Notes: generated by a model from the letters alone, not told the origin. A DNA stretch of 64,000 nt from Clostridium niameyense (GCF_001243045.1 NZ_LN849007.1:1702989-1766988); one strand, 5' to 3'. Positions 45,886 to 56,357 are shown, counted from the first letter of the stretch. Translations and numbers: made by a program.

Positions 45886-47625
45886 TTATAAATTTTTTAT
45901 TTCATCTAATAACTCTGTAGCAGCTTTTTTAGGACCATCTTTTTCCATACCATCTATTCCTAATCTTGTTCTCAATTGACCTACTCGTACACCTGAATTA
46001 AAGAATTTATCAAAATAAACCTTTAAAAGTTCTTCTGTTTCTTCTCTTTTTTGAGCTGGTCCAAAAGGATTTGCAAAATAAGTTTTTACAAGACCTTTTT
46101 CTGTAGTAGTACCTTTTGCCATTCTAGCGCCTTCTCTAAACACATTCATTGCACTCTTTGCATCTTTAAAATATTCTAAATCTGCTCCATCTTTTTCATA
46201 ATTGTTTGCATATAAGAATAAATCTACTGGATATCCTTTAGTTATTTCTTTATGAGTCGCTACTGGTATAACTAATCTTGCATTAACTTTATCTGGATTC
46301 ATAAATATACTTCTATCAATTTGTTTAAAAGCATATCCTGTATCTAAATCATCTAATCTAACAAAAGCACCTATTTCTGTACCATAACCTAATGGTTTCC
46401 CATCTCCATTTAGTTTTACTACACCCATATCATCAAATATTATAGTCATATCGCTAATATAGTCTTCACTTAATTCTCTAAAGGCTTCTAAACTTTCTGA
46501 CTTTCCTGCACCACTATCTCCCATTATAATTACATTAGCAGTCTTATTATTTTTAGTAACTATATTAACCATTGCACCATGTATAGGAAGATATCCCTCT
46601 TTTATCATTATTAAATTGTGTAAAGTTAAAGTCATTTTTTTCATATATCCAAAATAATCTATAGCATCATTATAATTTACATAACCTAACATAATGTTAT
46701 TTTTCTTATCATTATAAAACACTGTTTTAATATCCTTATCATGGTCTCTTGCACCAAATACATAAACTATATCTGGATTTTTTTCCCTATATTCTTCTTC
46801 TCTAGCCATTTCAAATAAGTTACATAAAGTAATACCATGATCCATAAAATCTCTATGAAAATATATATAAGCTAAAAGTGACCCAACTTTTGCTGGATAA
46901 CAAAACCAATGGTCTACATTTATTCTACAATTTTTTAATGGATTATCATCAGTTTCTGTAAACATACCGTCTCTTTTATTTTTCTTAGGATAAGTTATAA
47001 AAGGTGGATCTAACAATATAGATTCTATAAAAGGAACTTTCTTAAGAACCTCATATTCGTTAGGGGCATCCCAAGAAGAACTATTTAAAATAACCCCAGC
47101 ATTTCCGCCAGCTGGAAGCTGTCTATATACATTAGGCTTATATCCTATAACATTTTCTTCTATTTTTCTGTAAGTTCTTAATATAAGATTAGAAAAACCA
47201 TTATTGGCCTCAATAAAACTCACATTTTGAAATCCTTCCCTTTTTTTGTTGTTTTGTACTATGGTATATCTCTCGAGTTTTCTCCAAAAATTGTATAAAT
47301 CTTCTATAAACATAACAAATTTATCTTTATCTTTTAAAATTTCTGCATACTTAGGTTTTAATTCTATAATCTCGTCAGCTTTTAAAATCATTAACATTTT
47401 AAATACATTAGTTATATCATCCAAAAAAGCTTCGGTATTTTTTTCTTCTAAATTATCCTCTATGTATTTATATATATTACTTTCTTTTCTCTTTATTTTA
47501 TCTATGTATATTGATAAAACCTTTCTAAATCCATAACTATTAAATAAAGCTTCTGGAGTATCACAATATTTTGCTGTAAAATTTATCATAGCTTTTCCAT
47601 TACTTAAAGAAAATTCTTTCTGCAT
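45886..47625 (-). CDS. Phosphoenolpyruvate carboxykinase-like protein
   Basis: Protein of about 579 residues. It has a P-loop GDSGAGKSE (about 373-381) and an acidic FDDMGVV about 35 residues later, an arrangement shared by PEPCK and HPr kinase. Similar clostridial proteins are annotated as ATP-type PEP carboxykinase. The usual PEPCK motif GLSGTGKTT is absent, and the N-terminal 200 residues are unlike the classic enzyme, so function as PEPCK (oxaloacetate plus ATP to PEP) is not certain. ATG 47625 is chosen because GGAGG lies 10 bases upstream; an in-frame ATG 48 bases earlier is possible. Single gene. Confidence 0.65.
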   Translation of the reverse strand: MQKEFSLSNGKAMINFTAKYCDTPEALFNSYGFRKVLSIYIDKIKRKESNIYKYIEDNLEEKNTEAFLDDITNVFKMLMILKADEIIELKPKYAEILKDKDKFVMFIEDLYNFWRKLERYTIVQNNKKREGFQNVSFIEANNGFSNLILRTYRKIEENVIGYKPNVYRQLPAGGNAGVILNSSSWDAPNEYEVLKKVPFIESILLDPPFITYPKKNKRDGMFTETDDNPLKNCRINVDHWFCYPAKVGSLLAYIYFHRDFMDHGITLCNLFEMAREEEYREKNPDIVYVFGARDHDKDIKTVFYNDKKNNIMLGYVNYNDAIDYFGYMKKMTLTLHNLIMIKEGYLPIHGAMVNIVTKNNKTANVIIMGDSGAGKSESLEAFRELSEDYISDMTIIFDDMGVVKLNGDGKPLGYGTEIGAFVRLDDLDTGYAFKQIDRSIFMNPDKVNARLVIPVATHKEITKGYPVDLFLYANNYEKDGADLEYFKDAKSAMNVFREGARMAKGTTTEKGLVKTYFANPFGPAQKREETEELLKVYFDKFFNSGVRVGQLRTRLGIDGMEKDGPKKAATELLDEIKNL

Positions 47626-47821
47626 AACAATAAAACCTCCAACCATGAAATTTAATTTAGTTAAATCCTTCATTTTAAATTACTAAGTACAATTATATCA
47701 TATATTTTTGAAATTTATATACTTTTATTTATTCATTTTATATAAAAAATAAACACTATATAATTTAACTTTATAAATTATATAGTGTTCATTATATTCT
47801 GCGATAATATCAAAGCATTTA

Positions 47822-49552
47822 TTATAACTTAAGCTTTTCAAGTTTAACTATAAGTGTTTTTGATACATCATTTAAATTTTCTGTTATATTAGATAAATAC
47901 TTAACTGAAGTAATTTGTGATTCTATACTACTTGTAATTTCATCTGCTGATAAACTATTTTCTTTAGATACGTGAGCTAAATTTTCAATTTGTTCAGTTA
48001 TACTCATAATGTTAGATGCCATTTCCTGCGAAGCTAAGGACACTTCTTCTATCATATTAGAAACCTCATTTATAGATATAACTATCTCTTCAAATTTAGA
48101 GTTGGCATTTTTGACAAAATTATTTTGTTCCAAAGTTTTTTGTGATACTTCCTTCATAGATTCACTTGCATCTTCTATACCTTTTCTTACCTCTTGAATC
48201 AAATTAAATATTTCTTCTGAGGAATTAGAAGATTCCTCTGCTAACTTCTTAACCTCTTCTGCTACAACTACAAATCCTTTTCCTTGTTCCCCTGCACGAG
48301 CAGCTTCTATAGAAGCATTAAGAGCTAACAAATTAGTTTGAGATGCAATAGCACCTATAGTATCTGCTATTCCATTTATTTGTTCTGACTTATCCCCAAG
48401 CCCTGTTACTAATATAGAAGTTTCTTCTACCACATTAGAAATTTCTTTAGAATGGTCTTGCAATTTTCCCATAAATTTATTTCCTTCTGTAGCATGCTCT
48501 GTTGTATTTATAGCATGTTGTGTTACTTTTTGTGAATTACTAGCTACTTGAGTTACTGCAGAATTTATTTGTTCAACCCTATTTGAAGTCTCTACAAGCC
48601 AAGAACTTTGTTCCTCTATTTTTTTACTTATATTTGTAGTAAGGAAATTTACATTTTTAAATTGTTTGGCTGCATCAGAAAAAGATTTACAAAACTCTTC
48701 ATTATCCTTATCTAATGTATTTGAAACTTCTTTAACTTCCTTTAATATATTTTGAATTGCATCTAGCATTCTATTAGTATATAAAGCTAATTCTCCAATT
48801 TCATCATTACTATCTATATAAATTCTTTTTGTTAAATCTCCTTCTAAATTAGATATTTCCCTCATTTTATCAACTAAAATTACTATAGAATTAGTTTGTT
48901 TTTTAGCTATTCTTCCTACTATTAATCTTACAATTAACAAAGCTACTATTAGTAAAATAGCTAAAATGGCTAATAGTAAATATTTAGCCTTTATAATCAT
49001 ACTATTATTTAACCCTATACATATAGCTATATTTACATTATGATTTGCTTTTAAAGGTATAAATATATTTAAATCCTTAGTTCCATCTTTAACTTGTGGT
49101 TTATTTTCACTTACAGCTTTTTTTATATTTTCTAAATTACTCTCATTAGTGTAAGTTTGTCCAAATTTTTGTGGACTATTTTGTGTTTTGTCAATAATAT
49201 ATCTCCAACTTTTATCCGAATCATTTATAAGTATATATGCCCCATCAATTAAACCATTTGCCTTGGATATTAATAAATCCATTGATCTATTTATCTTTTT
49301 ATAGATATCACTATTTTCCTTTTCAGTAGTTAAAGCCGTTAAGTCTTTTCCTTCTAATTCATGAGATACTATTGAAGATATTCCGGGACCTGCACTAACA
49401 GCTATTGTTTTTATAACTTTACTAATAAATATATAAGAACATATGCCAATAACTAAAAATAGAGAGATAATAAGACACATAATATTTTTTATCCATTTAT
49501 TTTTAATAGTAGTTTTTTTAATTCTAATCATCCCCTTGTATAATTTTTGCAT
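47822..49552 (-). CDS. Methyl-accepting chemotaxis protein, transmembrane
   Basis: Chemoreceptor of 576 residues. Two membrane helices (about 25-50 and about 190-212) flank an extracellular sensor of ~140 residues (single-Cache-like: [20 protein letters not shown]). HAMP is at about 213-265 and the signalling coiled coil at about 280-570 with the hairpin tip [33 protein letters not shown]. Signals pass to CheW/CheA. The start is unclear: ATG 49552 has no ribosome site, and ATG 49531 immediately follows AAGGGG. Ligand unknown. Confidence 0.92.
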   Translation of the reverse strand: MQKLYKGMIRIKKTTIKNKWIKNIMCLIISLFLVIGICSYIFISKVIKTIAVSAGPGISSIVSHELEGKDLTALTTEKENSDIYKKINRSMDLLISKANGLIDGAYILINDSDKSWRYIIDKTQNSPQKFGQTYTNESNLENIKKAVSENKPQVKDGTKDLNIFIPLKANHNVNIAICIGLNNSMIIKAKYLLLAILAILLIVALLIVRLIVGRIAKKQTNSIVILVDKMREISNLEGDLTKRIYIDSNDEIGELALYTNRMLDAIQNILKEVKEVSNTLDKDNEEFCKSFSDAAKQFKNVNFLTTNISKKIEEQSSWLVETSNRVEQINSAVTQVASNSQKVTQHAINTTEHATEGNKFMGKLQDHSKEISNVVEETSILVTGLGDKSEQINGIADTIGAIASQTNLLALNASIEAARAGEQGKGFVVVAEEVKKLAEESSNSSEEIFNLIQEVRKGIEDASESMKEVSQKTLEQNNFVKNANSKFEEIVISINEVSNMIEEVSLASQEMASNIMSITEQIENLAHVSKENSLSADEITSSIESQITSVKYLSNITENLNDVSKTLIVKLEKLKL

Positions 49553-49692
49553 TTTAAATCATATATGTTAATTACAATAAATATTAGCATATATTATATA
49601 TAGTTTGAAATTAATTTTTTGTAAATATCTTATATATTTATTAAATATATATATAAATAAAAACTTGTGAATTTGATTCACAAGTTTTTATT

Positions 49693-50274
49693 TTAATATT
49701 CGTAAACAGATACATTTTCGCATACTGTAACTTTTAATAATTTATCTTTAAAAAGCTTTTTATAAGAACATAGGAATTCATTTAACTCACTATCTTGCAA
49801 ATTTATTTTTGACTTACTTTTTAACATAACATTATTATCATTAACTTCTATTGTTAAATCATTTAATTCATTTTTTATGTTATAATAAATTGTTTGTTTT
49901 ATTTGAGGAGTTAAATTATATTTTTCATTAAAACTCATACTCTTTCTTATGGATTCATAATTTAAACTATCAAAATCTATACCCATATCTTTCATGTCTA
50001 TACCTAATGATTTCATTTCACCTTTTATATCCTCTAAATTAAATCCATACATATTTGAATATTTTTCCATAAGTTTTTTTTGTATATTACTAAACTTCTC
50101 TTCAGATATGTTGTTTTTATTCATATAGTCTTTTATTTTAGTCATAAACTCTGACATATTTAAAGTTCCATCTGCTATTGACGCATATAAGCTATACACA
50201 TATTGTTCAAATTTATCTAAATCCTTATCTGTAGCCTTATTTTTTAAATCATCAAAACTTATAATTTCACTCAT
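49693..50274 (-). CDS. Clostridial hypothetical protein (DUF3867-like)
   Basis: Cytoplasmic, mostly helical protein of 193 residues, strongly charged, without signal peptide or known catalytic motif. The pattern (ISFDDLKNKATDKDLDKFEQYVYSLYASIADGTLNMSEF) resembles a clostridial family I recall as DUF3867. Its own hairpin lies at 49658-49690. GGAGAG precedes the ATG. Function unknown. Confidence 0.65.
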   Translation of the reverse strand: MSEIISFDDLKNKATDKDLDKFEQYVYSLYASIADGTLNMSEFMTKIKDYMNKNNISEEKFSNIQKKLMEKYSNMYGFNLEDIKGEMKSLGIDMKDMGIDFDSLNYESIRKSMSFNEKYNLTPQIKQTIYYNIKNELNDLTIEVNDNNVMLKSKSKINLQDSELNEFLCSYKKLFKDKLLKVTVCENVSVYEY

Positions 50275-50412
50275 AGTACTCTCTCCTTAAATACTAATTT
50301 TTATGACCTTAATATACATTTTAGCATATTTTTTATTATTTAAAATACTTTATGTTATTTTATCTTTTATCCAAAATTTAAATATTTATATAAAAACCTA
50401 GATTCACAAAAC

Positions 50413-51333
50413 CTAGGTATTACTTTTAATTAATTCATAATAAGCCTTTATATTTTTCAGTGGATTTAATTCTTCATCTTCCACTATATATTTAATAAAT
50501 TCAGGGTAAAGTTCTACTGCTTTATTTAAATCATTTAATGCTTTATCATACTCTTTTAAATTTACATAATAACAAGCTCTATTATAATATAAAAATCCCT
50601 CTTGTGGATTCTTATTTATTCCCTCACTTATTATCTCTATAGCCTTTTTATATTGATTGTTTTCCCTATATATAACAGCCAAATTAAGATAAGAATAAGG
50701 ATAATTTTCATTATCTTCTATGGATAATTCATAAAATCTTTTTGCCTGTTCTAGTTCATTTAAATTATTTAATATAACAGCTTTATTAAATGCCGCCATA
50801 TAATGATCAGGATATATTCTTAAGCTTTTTTCTATTATTTTAAGAGCTTTTTTATATTCACCTAACTCCTCGTATATAGAAGCTAAATTAGTATAACTCC
50901 AAAAATCATCCTCATCCATAGATATTACTTTTTCATAACATTTAATAGCTAAGTCTTTCTTATCTATATTATCATATACTCCTGCTAAAAAAAAATATGC
51001 TCTATTATAATTAGGATTTAGGTCTATAGCCTTTTCATAATATTCAATAGCCTTATTATAGTCTCCTTCATTATCATAAATAATAGCTAATCCATAATAG
51101 GCCCTCTCATCTTTAGGATTAATACTTAACACTTTATTATAAACCTTTTCTTCTTCAATATAATCATATAATTCATCATAAATTAATGCCATATCTAATA
51201 AAAGTTCTACATCCTTGTTTCCCCCTAAAGCATAAGCTTTTTTATAAAATTCCAATGCCTTTTCTACGTTCCTATTGATGTAAAAATTCTTACCTATAAC
51301 CTTATAATTGTGCCACCTTTGATTATTATACAT
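50413..51333 (-). CDS. TPR-repeat protein
   Basis: Protein of 306 residues with about seven to eight tetratricopeptide repeats of 34 residues (AYYGLAIIYDNEGDYNKAIEYYEKAIDLNPNY is a perfect example, about 90-121). No signal peptide or catalytic domain, so it is probably a cytoplasmic protein-interaction scaffold. Single gene with a short hairpin downstream (ACCTAGGT near 50397-50425). Partner unknown. Confidence 0.88.
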   Translation of the reverse strand: MYNNQRWHNYKVIGKNFYINRNVEKALEFYKKAYALGGNKDVELLLDMALIYDELYDYIEEEKVYNKVLSINPKDERAYYGLAIIYDNEGDYNKAIEYYEKAIDLNPNYNRAYFFLAGVYDNIDKKDLAIKCYEKVISMDEDDFWSYTNLASIYEELGEYKKALKIIEKSLRIYPDHYMAAFNKAVILNNLNELEQAKRFYELSIEDNENYPYSYLNLAVIYRENNQYKKAIEIISEGINKNPQEGFLYYNRACYYVNLKEYDKALNDLNKAVELYPEFIKYIVEDEELNPLKNIKAYYELIKSNT

Positions 51334-51522
51334 AATTATGCTCCTTTAAAATTTAGGTTGCCTTATTTATTTATTAAATAATATCACATTATATATACAA
51401 TGTAAAAATATCGCTACTTAAACTTTCTTCGTTTTTTAATGTATTATTTAAAATCCTAATATTTTCAATTTATGATATACTATGTTTTATATATATAATT
51501 TATTATAAATAAGGAGAACATA

Positions 51523-52449
51523 ATGAAAACAACAGAAATATTCTCTAAAAACCCTTATAAAACTATATTCGCCTCTATAAGTTGTATCTTATGGGGAAGT
51601 GCTTTTCCAGTACTTAAGATAAGCTATAGTGAACTTCAAATGTCTCAAAATGATATGATTGCAAGAATTCTTTTAGCAGGTATAAGATTCTTCTTAGCTT
51701 CTACTATTATTTTTTTGTTTATAACTTTTATACTAAAAAAATCTATAAAAATAAACAAAACTTACCTATTGAAACTTTTAATTATAGGAATACTTCAGAC
51801 AAGCCTTTATTATTTCCTTTTTTATACTGGAGTAGCTAATACCAAAGGTATGAAAGCTGCTATTATTGGAGCAATGGAAATATTTTTTGTAATTATTATA
51901 GCTCATATCATCTATACCAATGATAAAATAAATAAAACTAAAATAATAGGCCTTATTCTAGGATTTTTAGGGATAATTATAGTAAACTGGGGAAGTTCTT
52001 TTAGACTAGATTTTAATTTCAAGGGAGAAGGATTTTTAATATTATCTTCTTTTATAGGTGCTATTTCTGCCATACTAGCTAAAAATTTAAGTAGAAAATT
52101 ACATCCATCTTTAATAACTGCTTGGCAAATGTTTTTAGGATCTATAATTTTATTAGTATTTGGATATATAAATTTATCAAGTAATGCCATTGTATTCAAC
52201 ACTAAAGGCTCTTTACTTTTAATTTATTCAGCCTTTTTATCCGCTACAGCTTTTTCTATTTGGTATGCCTTATTAAAATACAACAAAGCTGGAGAAATAA
52301 GCTTATATAAGTTTATAACCCCTGTATCTGGTGCAATTTTGTCCTCTATATTTTTGCCTAACGAAAAATTCACCTTTAATATACTTATTTCTTTAATATT
52401 AGTAGTTTTAGGCATTATTTTAGTAAATATTAATTTAAATAGGGATTAA
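51523..52449 (+). CDS. EamA/DMT-family transporter
   Basis: Membrane protein of 308 residues with ten helices in two EamA halves (about 12-145 and 160-300). Segments such as CILWGSAFPVLKISYSEL, VANTKGMKAAIIGAMEIFFVII and GFLGIIIVNWG are typical. These transporters export amino acids or other metabolites. AAGGAG precedes the ATG. Divergent from the TPR gene; ends in a shared terminator. Substrate unknown. Confidence 0.9.
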   Translation: MKTTEIFSKNPYKTIFASISCILWGSAFPVLKISYSELQMSQNDMIARILLAGIRFFLASTIIFLFITFILKKSIKINKTYLLKLLIIGILQTSLYYFLFYTGVANTKGMKAAIIGAMEIFFVIIIAHIIYTNDKINKTKIIGLILGFLGIIIVNWGSSFRLDFNFKGEGFLILSSFIGAISAILAKNLSRKLHPSLITAWQMFLGSIILLVFGYINLSSNAIVFNTKGSLLLIYSAFLSATAFSIWYALLKYNKAGEISLYKFITPVSGAILSSIFLPNEKFTFNILISLILVVLGIILVNINLNRD

Positions 52450-52450
52450 T

Positions 52451-52494
52451 AAAAATAAGAATTAATAAGATTGATTTTATTAATTCTTATTTTT
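52451..52494. terminator. Bidirectional terminator
   Basis: Perfect 18-bp arms (52451-52468 with 52477-52494). The right arm overlaps the last codons of the convergent ferritin-like gene. Confidence 0.85.
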
Positions 52495-52953
52495 AATATA
52501 AGGAGTAAATAGTTCTACATGGTTTTTTTCTTCCTCTATTATTGTCAGCATTGTATTGTACGCTAATGTATTAGTATCTGATTCCCTTCTTACTAATTGT
52601 CCCTTTACATCTAATAATAATGCTAAATTATCCTCTTCAAGTTCTACAGCGAAATTTATAAGTTTATTTACATTATCTATATTAGGTATTACAAGCTTAC
52701 TCTTAAATTGTTGTATTTTAGAAGATATTTTGTCATAAGCATAAAAATCTATATACTCCTGTAAATTTTCTTCTATATTATTCTTAATATCTTCATAATA
52801 CCTTTTGTGCTTTTGCTCTTGCTTTGCAAAAGTATCTGCTAATACCTTCATTCTTATATCTTCAGTTGATTGTGATATTTTTTTAAACATTTCAAAACCT
52901 TTTTCTTCAATATATATAAGATTATTTATTATATCTATTATTGTATAAGACAT
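52480..52953 (-). CDS. Ferritin-like (rubrerythrin-type) diiron protein
   Basis: Four-helix bundle protein of 157 residues. Diiron ligands fit the pattern: Glu in YIEEKG (16-17), Glu-x-x-His in KQEQKHK (about 46-49), Glu in VELEEDN (about 104) and ExxxH in IEEEKNH (about 140-144). There is no rubredoxin-like Cys domain, so it is an erythrin-like protein, probably for oxidative-stress protection or iron handling. Single gene. Confidence 0.8.
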   Translation of the reverse strand: MSYTIIDIINNLIYIEEKGFEMFKKISQSTEDIRMKVLADTFAKQEQKHKRYYEDIKNNIEENLQEYIDFYAYDKISSKIQQFKSKLVIPNIDNVNKLINFAVELEEDNLALLLDVKGQLVRRESDTNTLAYNTMLTIIEEEKNHVELFTPYIKNKN

Positions 52954-53077
52954 GTATTTCCCTCCCCTTATCCTTTAAACATATTTTATAAAGTTTCATT
53001 ATTTATTATATTATAATAAATTAATTTATATAATACATCATATTTACAAATATTTATTATTTGTAAATCAATTAAGA

Positions 53078-53097
53078 GTTTTCACAAAAGTGAAAAC
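53078..53097 (-). terminator. Hairpin after the cytosolic chemotaxis protein
   Basis: GTTTTCAC/GTGAAAAC stem with AAAA loop. T tract on the minus strand is short (CTCTTAATT). Confidence 0.5.
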
Positions 53098-53126
53098 CCT
53101 TAGCTAATTTTAAATAATTTTATATT

Positions 53127-53960
53127 TTATTTGAAGTCTTGTACAAAATTATTAAGTTTTTTCACAGAGTCCCTTATACTATCTAATGTAGCAGATATCT
53201 CCTCCGTAGCTGCTGCTTGTTGTTCACTAATTGAACCGCTATTACTTATAGCTCCACTTATTTGTTTTACAGCTTCATTCATTTCTTGAATAATAGTTCT
53301 TATTTCTACGGCTGCTTCTTTGCTTTGATTTGAAAGTTTTCTAACCTCATTGGCAACTACAGCAAATCCCTTTCCTTGTTCTCCAGCTCTAGCTGATTCT
53401 ATAGCTGCATTTAATCCTAATAAATTAGTTTGTGCTGCTATATTTTGAATTATCTCTAATGCTTTTGTTGTTTTTTCGGCCTTTTGTAAAGTATTATTAA
53501 CAAGGTCTATAGCTTCTTGTCCTGATTTTGCTAAATCTGTAGCCCCCTCTGCTACTTGTTCTATACTTTCAGCTACTTGATCAGTAGATTCCATTAAACC
53601 TTTAATACTATTAACTAAATCTACGTTTTCCTCTACATCTACACAAGTACATAAACTTCCAACTATTTTACCATCGTAATTTCTAATTGGAGATACAATA
53701 GATTTTACAGCTACTCCAAAAGTTTCTTTAGACAATATTTTCTCCATTGATTTACCTAATTTTATACTCTCTGAAATTAAAGATGGTTGATGTATTTTGT
53801 CACCCACACTAATATTTAAATTAAATTTCTTAGCTGGAAAATAGTCTACATATTTTTCTAAATCTGAAATTATTATAGCACTGTCCTCTCTAAATACCTG
53901 TTGGCAATAAGGGGCTGCTTTACTTAATGAATTTAAAATGTCATTACTCATGTTTTCCAT
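53127..53960 (-). CDS. Cytosolic methyl-accepting chemotaxis-like protein
   Basis: Soluble chemoreceptor of 277 residues without membrane helices. Residues 1-110 form a sensor with a PAS-like end ([24 protein letters not shown]; the two Cys near 105 could bind metal or be redox active). Residues about 115-277 are a short signalling hairpin with the tip [34 protein letters not shown]. No HAMP. AGAGGTG precedes the ATG. Its cue is likely intracellular. Confidence 0.9.
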   Translation of the reverse strand: MENMSNDILNSLSKAAPYCQQVFREDSAIIISDLEKYVDYFPAKKFNLNISVGDKIHQPSLISESIKLGKSMEKILSKETFGVAVKSIVSPIRNYDGKIVGSLCTCVDVEENVDLVNSIKGLMESTDQVAESIEQVAEGATDLAKSGQEAIDLVNNTLQKAEKTTKALEIIQNIAAQTNLLGLNAAIESARAGEQGKGFAVVANEVRKLSNQSKEAAVEIRTIIQEMNEAVKQISGAISNSGSISEQQAAATEEISATLDSIRDSVKKLNNFVQDFK

Positions 53961-54054
53961 ACTCTACACCTCTTCGTTTTCTTTTAGCATTTTTTAGTAT
54001 CTATTAAAAATATTTATACTATATATGTAGTTTTTAAGATATATTTATATAACA

Positions 54055-54106
54055 TTACATTTTAAAGAAATTATAATTTTATAATTATAATTTCTTTAAA
54101 ATGTAA
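54055..54106. repeat. 52-base perfect hairpin (24-bp stem, 4-base loop)
   Basis: Bases 54055-54078 are the exact reverse complement of 54083-54106, with TTAT between; the stem has only three G/C pairs. It lies in the gap between the AAA/TOPRIM pair and the chemotaxis gene. Like the palindrome at 4987-5041 it could be a terminator, or the relic of a small mobile repeat. Flanking DNA in this 300-base gap shows no frame. Confidence 0.75.
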
Positions 54107-54231
54107 AAAAATCCTAACTATAAATATAATTATACCATTTATAGATAATACATACACGTTTTTTAATTCAAAAAACACTTATAATTTAAAATAAATATAA
54201 TACAATACAACTTTAGTAATTAATTATAAAA

Positions 54232-54266
54232 TAAAAAAAGCCCTACTGCAACTAGTAAGGTCAGCA
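54232..54266 (-). terminator. Terminator of the AAA/TOPRIM operon
   Basis: CCTTAC/GTAGGG stem (one wobble pair) closed by an 8-base loop and followed on the minus strand by CTTTTTTTATTTT. Confidence 0.7.
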
Positions 54267-54268
54267 TA

Positions 54269-54961
54269 TTATTCACTATAAAAACATTCATCAAAAAATA
54301 AATTAAAATTACAATATCTATTTAGTGAATTGTTATTTTGTTTTATAAAATTCCACGTATAATCATAATCTCCTTTTATAGAGAAATTACTATTTTTTAT
54401 AAATCTAACAAATTCCATTTCATTATTATAGTATTTATCTATAAAATTATCTGAATAATCATCCTTCAAATCATCTTCTAAATTTTGATTATTGTGTAAA
54501 ACATGCTCTAAATTACAAGAAAAGTAGTACATATGATAACTAGTCTTACTAATATTTTTAGTACTGTATAATTTATCCAACACTTTAGATTTCTTATTAT
54601 TTCTTTCTATTATTCCATTTACATTAGAAGTTAAAATATTTTTATCTGTATATATAACTTTATCCACTTCTTCTTTTACTATTAAGTTTTTATCAATATA
54701 AGCTCCATCAGTGTCTATTAAATGTATTATTTTTAAAATATCTGACTTTTTATATCTATTAACATCTAAAAATTTTTTAATTTGGTCATTTACTTTTGCT
54801 ATACAATTTTGAATAGTGGTATCTTTTCTTGAAGTAATATCCCCATTTACTACTTGAAATTCAATCTTATCATTTCTTAATAATCTGGACAAAATTAATG
54901 AAAGAGAATTCTTATCTGATATGCCCTCTACTATAAATAAAATAATCTTTTTACTTTTCAT
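54269..54961 (-). CDS. TOPRIM-like nuclease component of a putative defence pair
   Basis: Protein of 230 residues. The N-terminal ILFIVEGISDKNSLSLIL (catalytic Glu12) and later HLIDTDGAY (Asp83, Asp85) match the TOPRIM active-site pattern of OLD-, RloB- and DUF4435-type nucleases. The remainder is alpha-helical without a known motif. Its start overlaps the end of the ATPase gene by about 11 bases, so the two are translationally coupled. Such ATPase plus TOPRIM pairs include AbiL, PARIS and OLD-like systems that act against phages. Which, if any, this belongs to cannot be told by eye. Confidence 0.7.
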   Translation of the reverse strand: MKSKKIILFIVEGISDKNSLSLILSRLLRNDKIEFQVVNGDITSRKDTTIQNCIAKVNDQIKKFLDVNRYKKSDILKIIHLIDTDGAYIDKNLIVKEEVDKVIYTDKNILTSNVNGIIERNNKKSKVLDKLYSTKNISKTSYHMYYFSCNLEHVLHNNQNLEDDLKDDYSDNFIDKYYNNEMEFVRFIKNSNFSIKGDYDYTWNFIKQNNNSLNRYCNFNLFFDECFYSE

Positions 54962-56327
54962 TTATTATTTTTCCCGCCTTTCTAAAGGCATAATTTATTT
55001 CAAAAGTATTGGTTTCCTCATAAACTTTTTCTTTTTGTCCTCCTAGATATATAGCTCTTAAATAAAAATCCCTTAAATTATTATTACTTTTTACATTAGT
55101 TAATCTTACATATCTATTCTTAGGATTTATTGTTGTAAATACAATAGACCCTTTACTTAATTTTTCTAAGGCTCGTAAATTATGGGAAGTAAAAACAAAT
55201 TGTCCTTTTGCATTTTCTTCAAGTATATTTAGTATTTCTCCCAATAAATATTCAAATATTCCTGAATCTAGTTCATCTACAACTAAACATACGCCTCGAT
55301 AATTATACATTGCAATTAATGCAGTTAAGATAGATATTATTTTTTTTATACCATTAGACTCATATCTTAATGGAATTCTTTTGTCTTCCCTAACAGATAC
55401 TAACTCTACATTAATACTTTTATTTCCTTTTTTATCCAATTCACTACCATAGTCTGCAATATCAATATTTAATCCCGGAATGATAAATCTTATAACTGTA
55501 TTAATCTGTTCTAATATTCTTTTTAGAATACCATAACCTTCTTCTGTAACTTTAGAACTTTCAAATAAGTTAACATGGTCCTCCAAAATAATATTTTTAT
55601 TATTCTCTAATCTAACAGTAAACTTTGATAGATAATTTTTTATTATAAATAAATTAAATTCTGCAAAATGTCTTAGTGCGTTTATTATCTTAACATAATT
55701 CTTATTATCTCTAAAACCCCTATTAAATATTTCTAAACTTCTTTTATTAAAAATAAATGATTCTCCGCTTTCTTGAGCTAAAACCTTTGCAACAGCAATA
55801 TTAATAAGAAGTTCCTTATTTCCACTAACTAATTCATTATATCTACATAATGGTTTAAAAATAGCATTGTCTTCCATGTTATAATCAATGACTTTGGTTT
55901 TTACCCTCCTTTTTTCATTTGTTAAAGGTGAATAACTTAAAACTTCCTTGCTTATTACAATCTCATTATTTTCTACATTTCTTTTTATTTCAATATCATA
56001 ATAAACTAAAAGCTTTTCTTCATTATCTTCCATTAAAAATGTAAAACCTAAATTACACTTACTCCTATATTGGGTAATAAAATATTGTGCATCTTCTGTC
56101 AGTGGTTTTCCTAAAAGAACACTCTTTAAAAAGGCAATTATATCCACCAAAGCTGTTTTACCTGAACCATTTTGCCCATATATACCCAATATATCTGATT
56201 TCTTTTTATATGAACTATTTATATTTTTCTTCAAATTTATGTAACTTTTGAGAGAAACTTTTCCTTCTTCAATATTTTTAAAATTATTTATTCTTATTTC
56301 TTGCAAACGAATAATAGATTTTTTCAT
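54951..56327 (-). CDS. AAA-type (SMC/OLD-like, COG1106) ATPase of a putative defence pair
   Basis: ATPase of 458 residues related to ABC/SMC-type AAA_15 proteins. Walker A GQNGSGKT (51-58) lies early in the sequence (INNFKNIEEGKVSL precedes it). Walker B is CLVVDELDSGIFEYLL (about 355) and the sensor His is in FTSHNLRALEKL (about 385). The middle ~200 residues are an insertion as in OLD-like ATPases. A conserved tail DFYLRAIYLGGQKEKVYEET fits COG1106. ATG 56327 is chosen for its AGGAGG 7 bases upstream over an in-frame ATG 30 bases earlier. It probably senses an invader and licenses the TOPRIM partner; this is inferred. Confidence 0.8.
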   Translation of the reverse strand: MKKSIIRLQEIRINNFKNIEEGKVSLKSYINLKKNINSSYKKKSDILGIYGQNGSGKTALVDIIAFLKSVLLGKPLTEDAQYFITQYRSKCNLGFTFLMEDNEEKLLVYYDIEIKRNVENNEIVISKEVLSYSPLTNEKRRVKTKVIDYNMEDNAIFKPLCRYNELVSGNKELLINIAVAKVLAQESGESFIFNKRSLEIFNRGFRDNKNYVKIINALRHFAEFNLFIIKNYLSKFTVRLENNKNIILEDHVNLFESSKVTEEGYGILKRILEQINTVIRFIIPGLNIDIADYGSELDKKGNKSINVELVSVREDKRIPLRYESNGIKKIISILTALIAMYNYRGVCLVVDELDSGIFEYLLGEILNILEENAKGQFVFTSHNLRALEKLSKGSIVFTTINPKNRYVRLTNVKSNNNLRDFYLRAIYLGGQKEKVYEETNTFEINYAFRKAGKIINEK

Positions 56328-56357
56328 ATACATTCCTCCTATTTTTGAATGTATCAT

